Of a DNA stretch of 15,749 bases, positions 14,923 to 15,749 are shown one piece after another (positions within the stretch are counted from its first letter, which is position 1; each line of letters begins with the position of its first letter). The position numbers and the translations under genes are program-made. The stretch lies in contig JAUXEH010000028.1 in assembly GCA_030620655.1 (NCBI GenBank), positions 1-15,749 of the forward strand, read 5' to 3'. The DNA is from Candidatus Aminicenantota bacterium. GTDB taxonomy: Bacteria > Acidobacteriota > Aminicenantia > Aminicenantales > Aminicenantaceae. The notes below the pieces were generated by a model. It was not told where the DNA came from. It was given only the letters and a program-made list of their open reading frames with translations, and made no database searches.

Positions 14923-14948
14923 GGGTCAGTTCTTCATCCTGATCCCTA
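14920..14948. terminator. Shared hairpin between convergent genes
   Basis: TAGGGGTCAG (14920-14929) and CTGATCCCTA (14939-14948) form a 10-bp stem (nine Watson-Crick pairs and one G-U) with a 9-nt loop TTCTTCATC. The TAG stop of marR is in the left arm, and the TAG stop of the reverse-strand gene at 14946-14948 is in the right arm. There is no T-run, so termination strength is uncertain, but the position fits a two-way terminator. Confidence 0.5.
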
Positions 14949-15749
14949 CCGTATCGGGATGACGCGGTCGCGGAACCAGCTGCGGTAGCGGCGCATCTTT
15001 TGGCGCTGGTCTGCGGGCGCCCGGCGGCTGCAGGACGCGAGCTCGGCACTGTTCTCCGGGGCCCCCCAGCGGATCTCGATACAGTCGTTGGGATTATAAC
15101 CCATCTCCAGGGCCTTCAGGCGCCCGATCACATCCGCCATCGCAAGGACCTGCTCCCCTCCATCGGAGCGAGTGTAGCGTATGCTGTATTCTGCGGCCCA
15201 CTGCCTGTGCTGCGCCTCGAGTTCCGACCGAATCCGGGCGGGGGATTTCCCGGGCGGGATCCGGAAGGCCTCCGGATCTCGTTCCACCTTTTGCGGAAAA
15301 TCGAGCAGCACGTCGAAAGAGATGAGCAGCCGCATGTCTCTTGCCGGAGTGGAATAGTCTTCCCAGGGGCCGATCGTCTGGAAAATGCTGGATCCGGAAG
15401 GCATGGGGACCACCGCATATCCGTTCTTCTTCATGTACGCCTCGCCGTTGCGCACGGCTATGGCCCGAGCCTGGAGCCGATCGTACACGGCTTGGTGCAG
15501 CTCCCGGAAGGCGGTTCCCGGGTCCAGGGGAGCGGGATTGATAAGCCGGTCGATCCGATCGTAGAATACCTGAGATGCCAGATCCTGCTGCTCGAGCGAA
15601 AAATCGACGAAGCCCGGATGCCCCGCGATCGCGGCGTTGTCGAGCAGCCTGAGCCTGCCGTTCTCCTGGATCATGGGACGGAAGGCCTTGAAGCCCGGCC
15701 CCCCCGGGATGTCTGCGGTGGCGAAGAAGAAATTCCCCTGCCAGAACCG
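14946..15749 (-). CDS. Unrecognised protein, C-terminal part (5' end beyond window)
   Basis: The reverse-strand frame is open from its TAG at 14948-14946 to the right edge without a stop, at least 267 codons. An ATG at 15674 is internal: the 25 codons before it read through as FWQGNFFFATADIPGGPGF and onward, protein-like and in the same style. So the gene starts outside the window and this is its C-terminal part. Visible features are hydrophilic, aromatic-rich segments such as SIFQTIGPWEDYSTPARDMRL, RSDGGEQVLAMADVIGRLKA and YNPNDCIEIRWGAPENSAEL, and a very basic tail (QRQKMRRYRSWFRDRVIPIR). No membrane segment or known catalytic motif is seen. Two cysteines, in NDCIEI and ASCSRR, might form a disulfide in an exported protein. 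Function unknown. Confidence 0.7.
   Translation of the reverse strand, partial: RFWQGNFFFATADIPGGPGFKAFRPMIQENGRLRLLDNAAIAGHPGFVDFSLEQQDLASQVFYDRIDRLINPAPLDPGTAFRELHQAVYDRLQARAIAVRNGEAYMKKNGYAVVPMPSGSSIFQTIGPWEDYSTPARDMRLLISFDVLLDFPQKVERDPEAFRIPPGKSPARIRSELEAQHRQWAAEYSIRYTRSDGGEQVLAMADVIGRLKALEMGYNPNDCIEIRWGAPENSAELASCSRRAPADQRQKMRRYRSWFRDRVIPIR

Overview
The window is chromosomal DNA from a diderm (Gram-negative) bacterium. It encodes a complete tripartite RND efflux system with an outer-membrane channel, a zinc-finger anti-sigma factor, secreted proteins with Sec signals, and an RlmB rRNA methyltransferase. Most genes are GC-rich with strong Shine-Dalgarno sites. The TolC and RND proteins have a Bacteroidota/Acidobacteriota-like flavour, while the GGGGACAGGCCCC-type hairpin and B12/radical-SAM content also fit Desulfobacterota-like genomes. 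The lineage cannot be fixed from the sequence alone. No phage, CRISPR array, tRNA, rRNA or intact insertion sequence was recognised.

Layout. 1-401: AT-rich non-coding DNA with a short degenerate reverse-strand ORF remnant and a good sigma70-type promoter. 402-1898: an NhaC-type Na+/H+ antiporter, visibly AT-richer than the rest and lacking a clear ribosome binding site. 1953-3649: rlmB (23S rRNA 2'-O-methyltransferase) followed 11 bp later by a diacylglycerol-kinase-fold lipid kinase with altered signature residues. 3712-5768: a compact set of four genes, namely ECF-like sigma factor, zinc-finger membrane anti-sigma factor, YbjQ/UPF0145 protein and a small secreted beta-rich protein, closed by a strong 18-bp hairpin with a T-tract. 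5822-8056: a promoter region with a GTATAC-repeat palindrome, then a regulator carrying two MerR DNA-binding domains in one chain. Its end overlaps a B12-binding radical SAM enzyme by 8 nt.

8101-14023 (reverse strand): an RND efflux operon in the order TolC channel, lipoprotein-like adaptor, permease. The permease has two extra hydrophobic segments in its central loop. 14024-14484: a 461-bp divergent regulatory region. It holds a reverse-strand promoter whose predicted start lies on dyads resembling MarR operators, plus a set of nested inverted repeats before the marR gene. 14485-14922: a MarR regulator, very likely the repressor of the efflux operon and perhaps of itself. 14946 to the right edge (reverse strand): the C-terminal part of an unrecognised protein. 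Its stop codon and that of marR both sit inside one hairpin.

Three working units stand out: an envelope-stress type sigma/anti-sigma operon, a double-MerR/radical-SAM pair, and a MarR-controlled drug or toxic-compound efflux pump. The double-MerR/radical-SAM pair and the 14-TM-like permease are the least ordinary elements. There is no convincing evidence for a wholly new multi-gene system.
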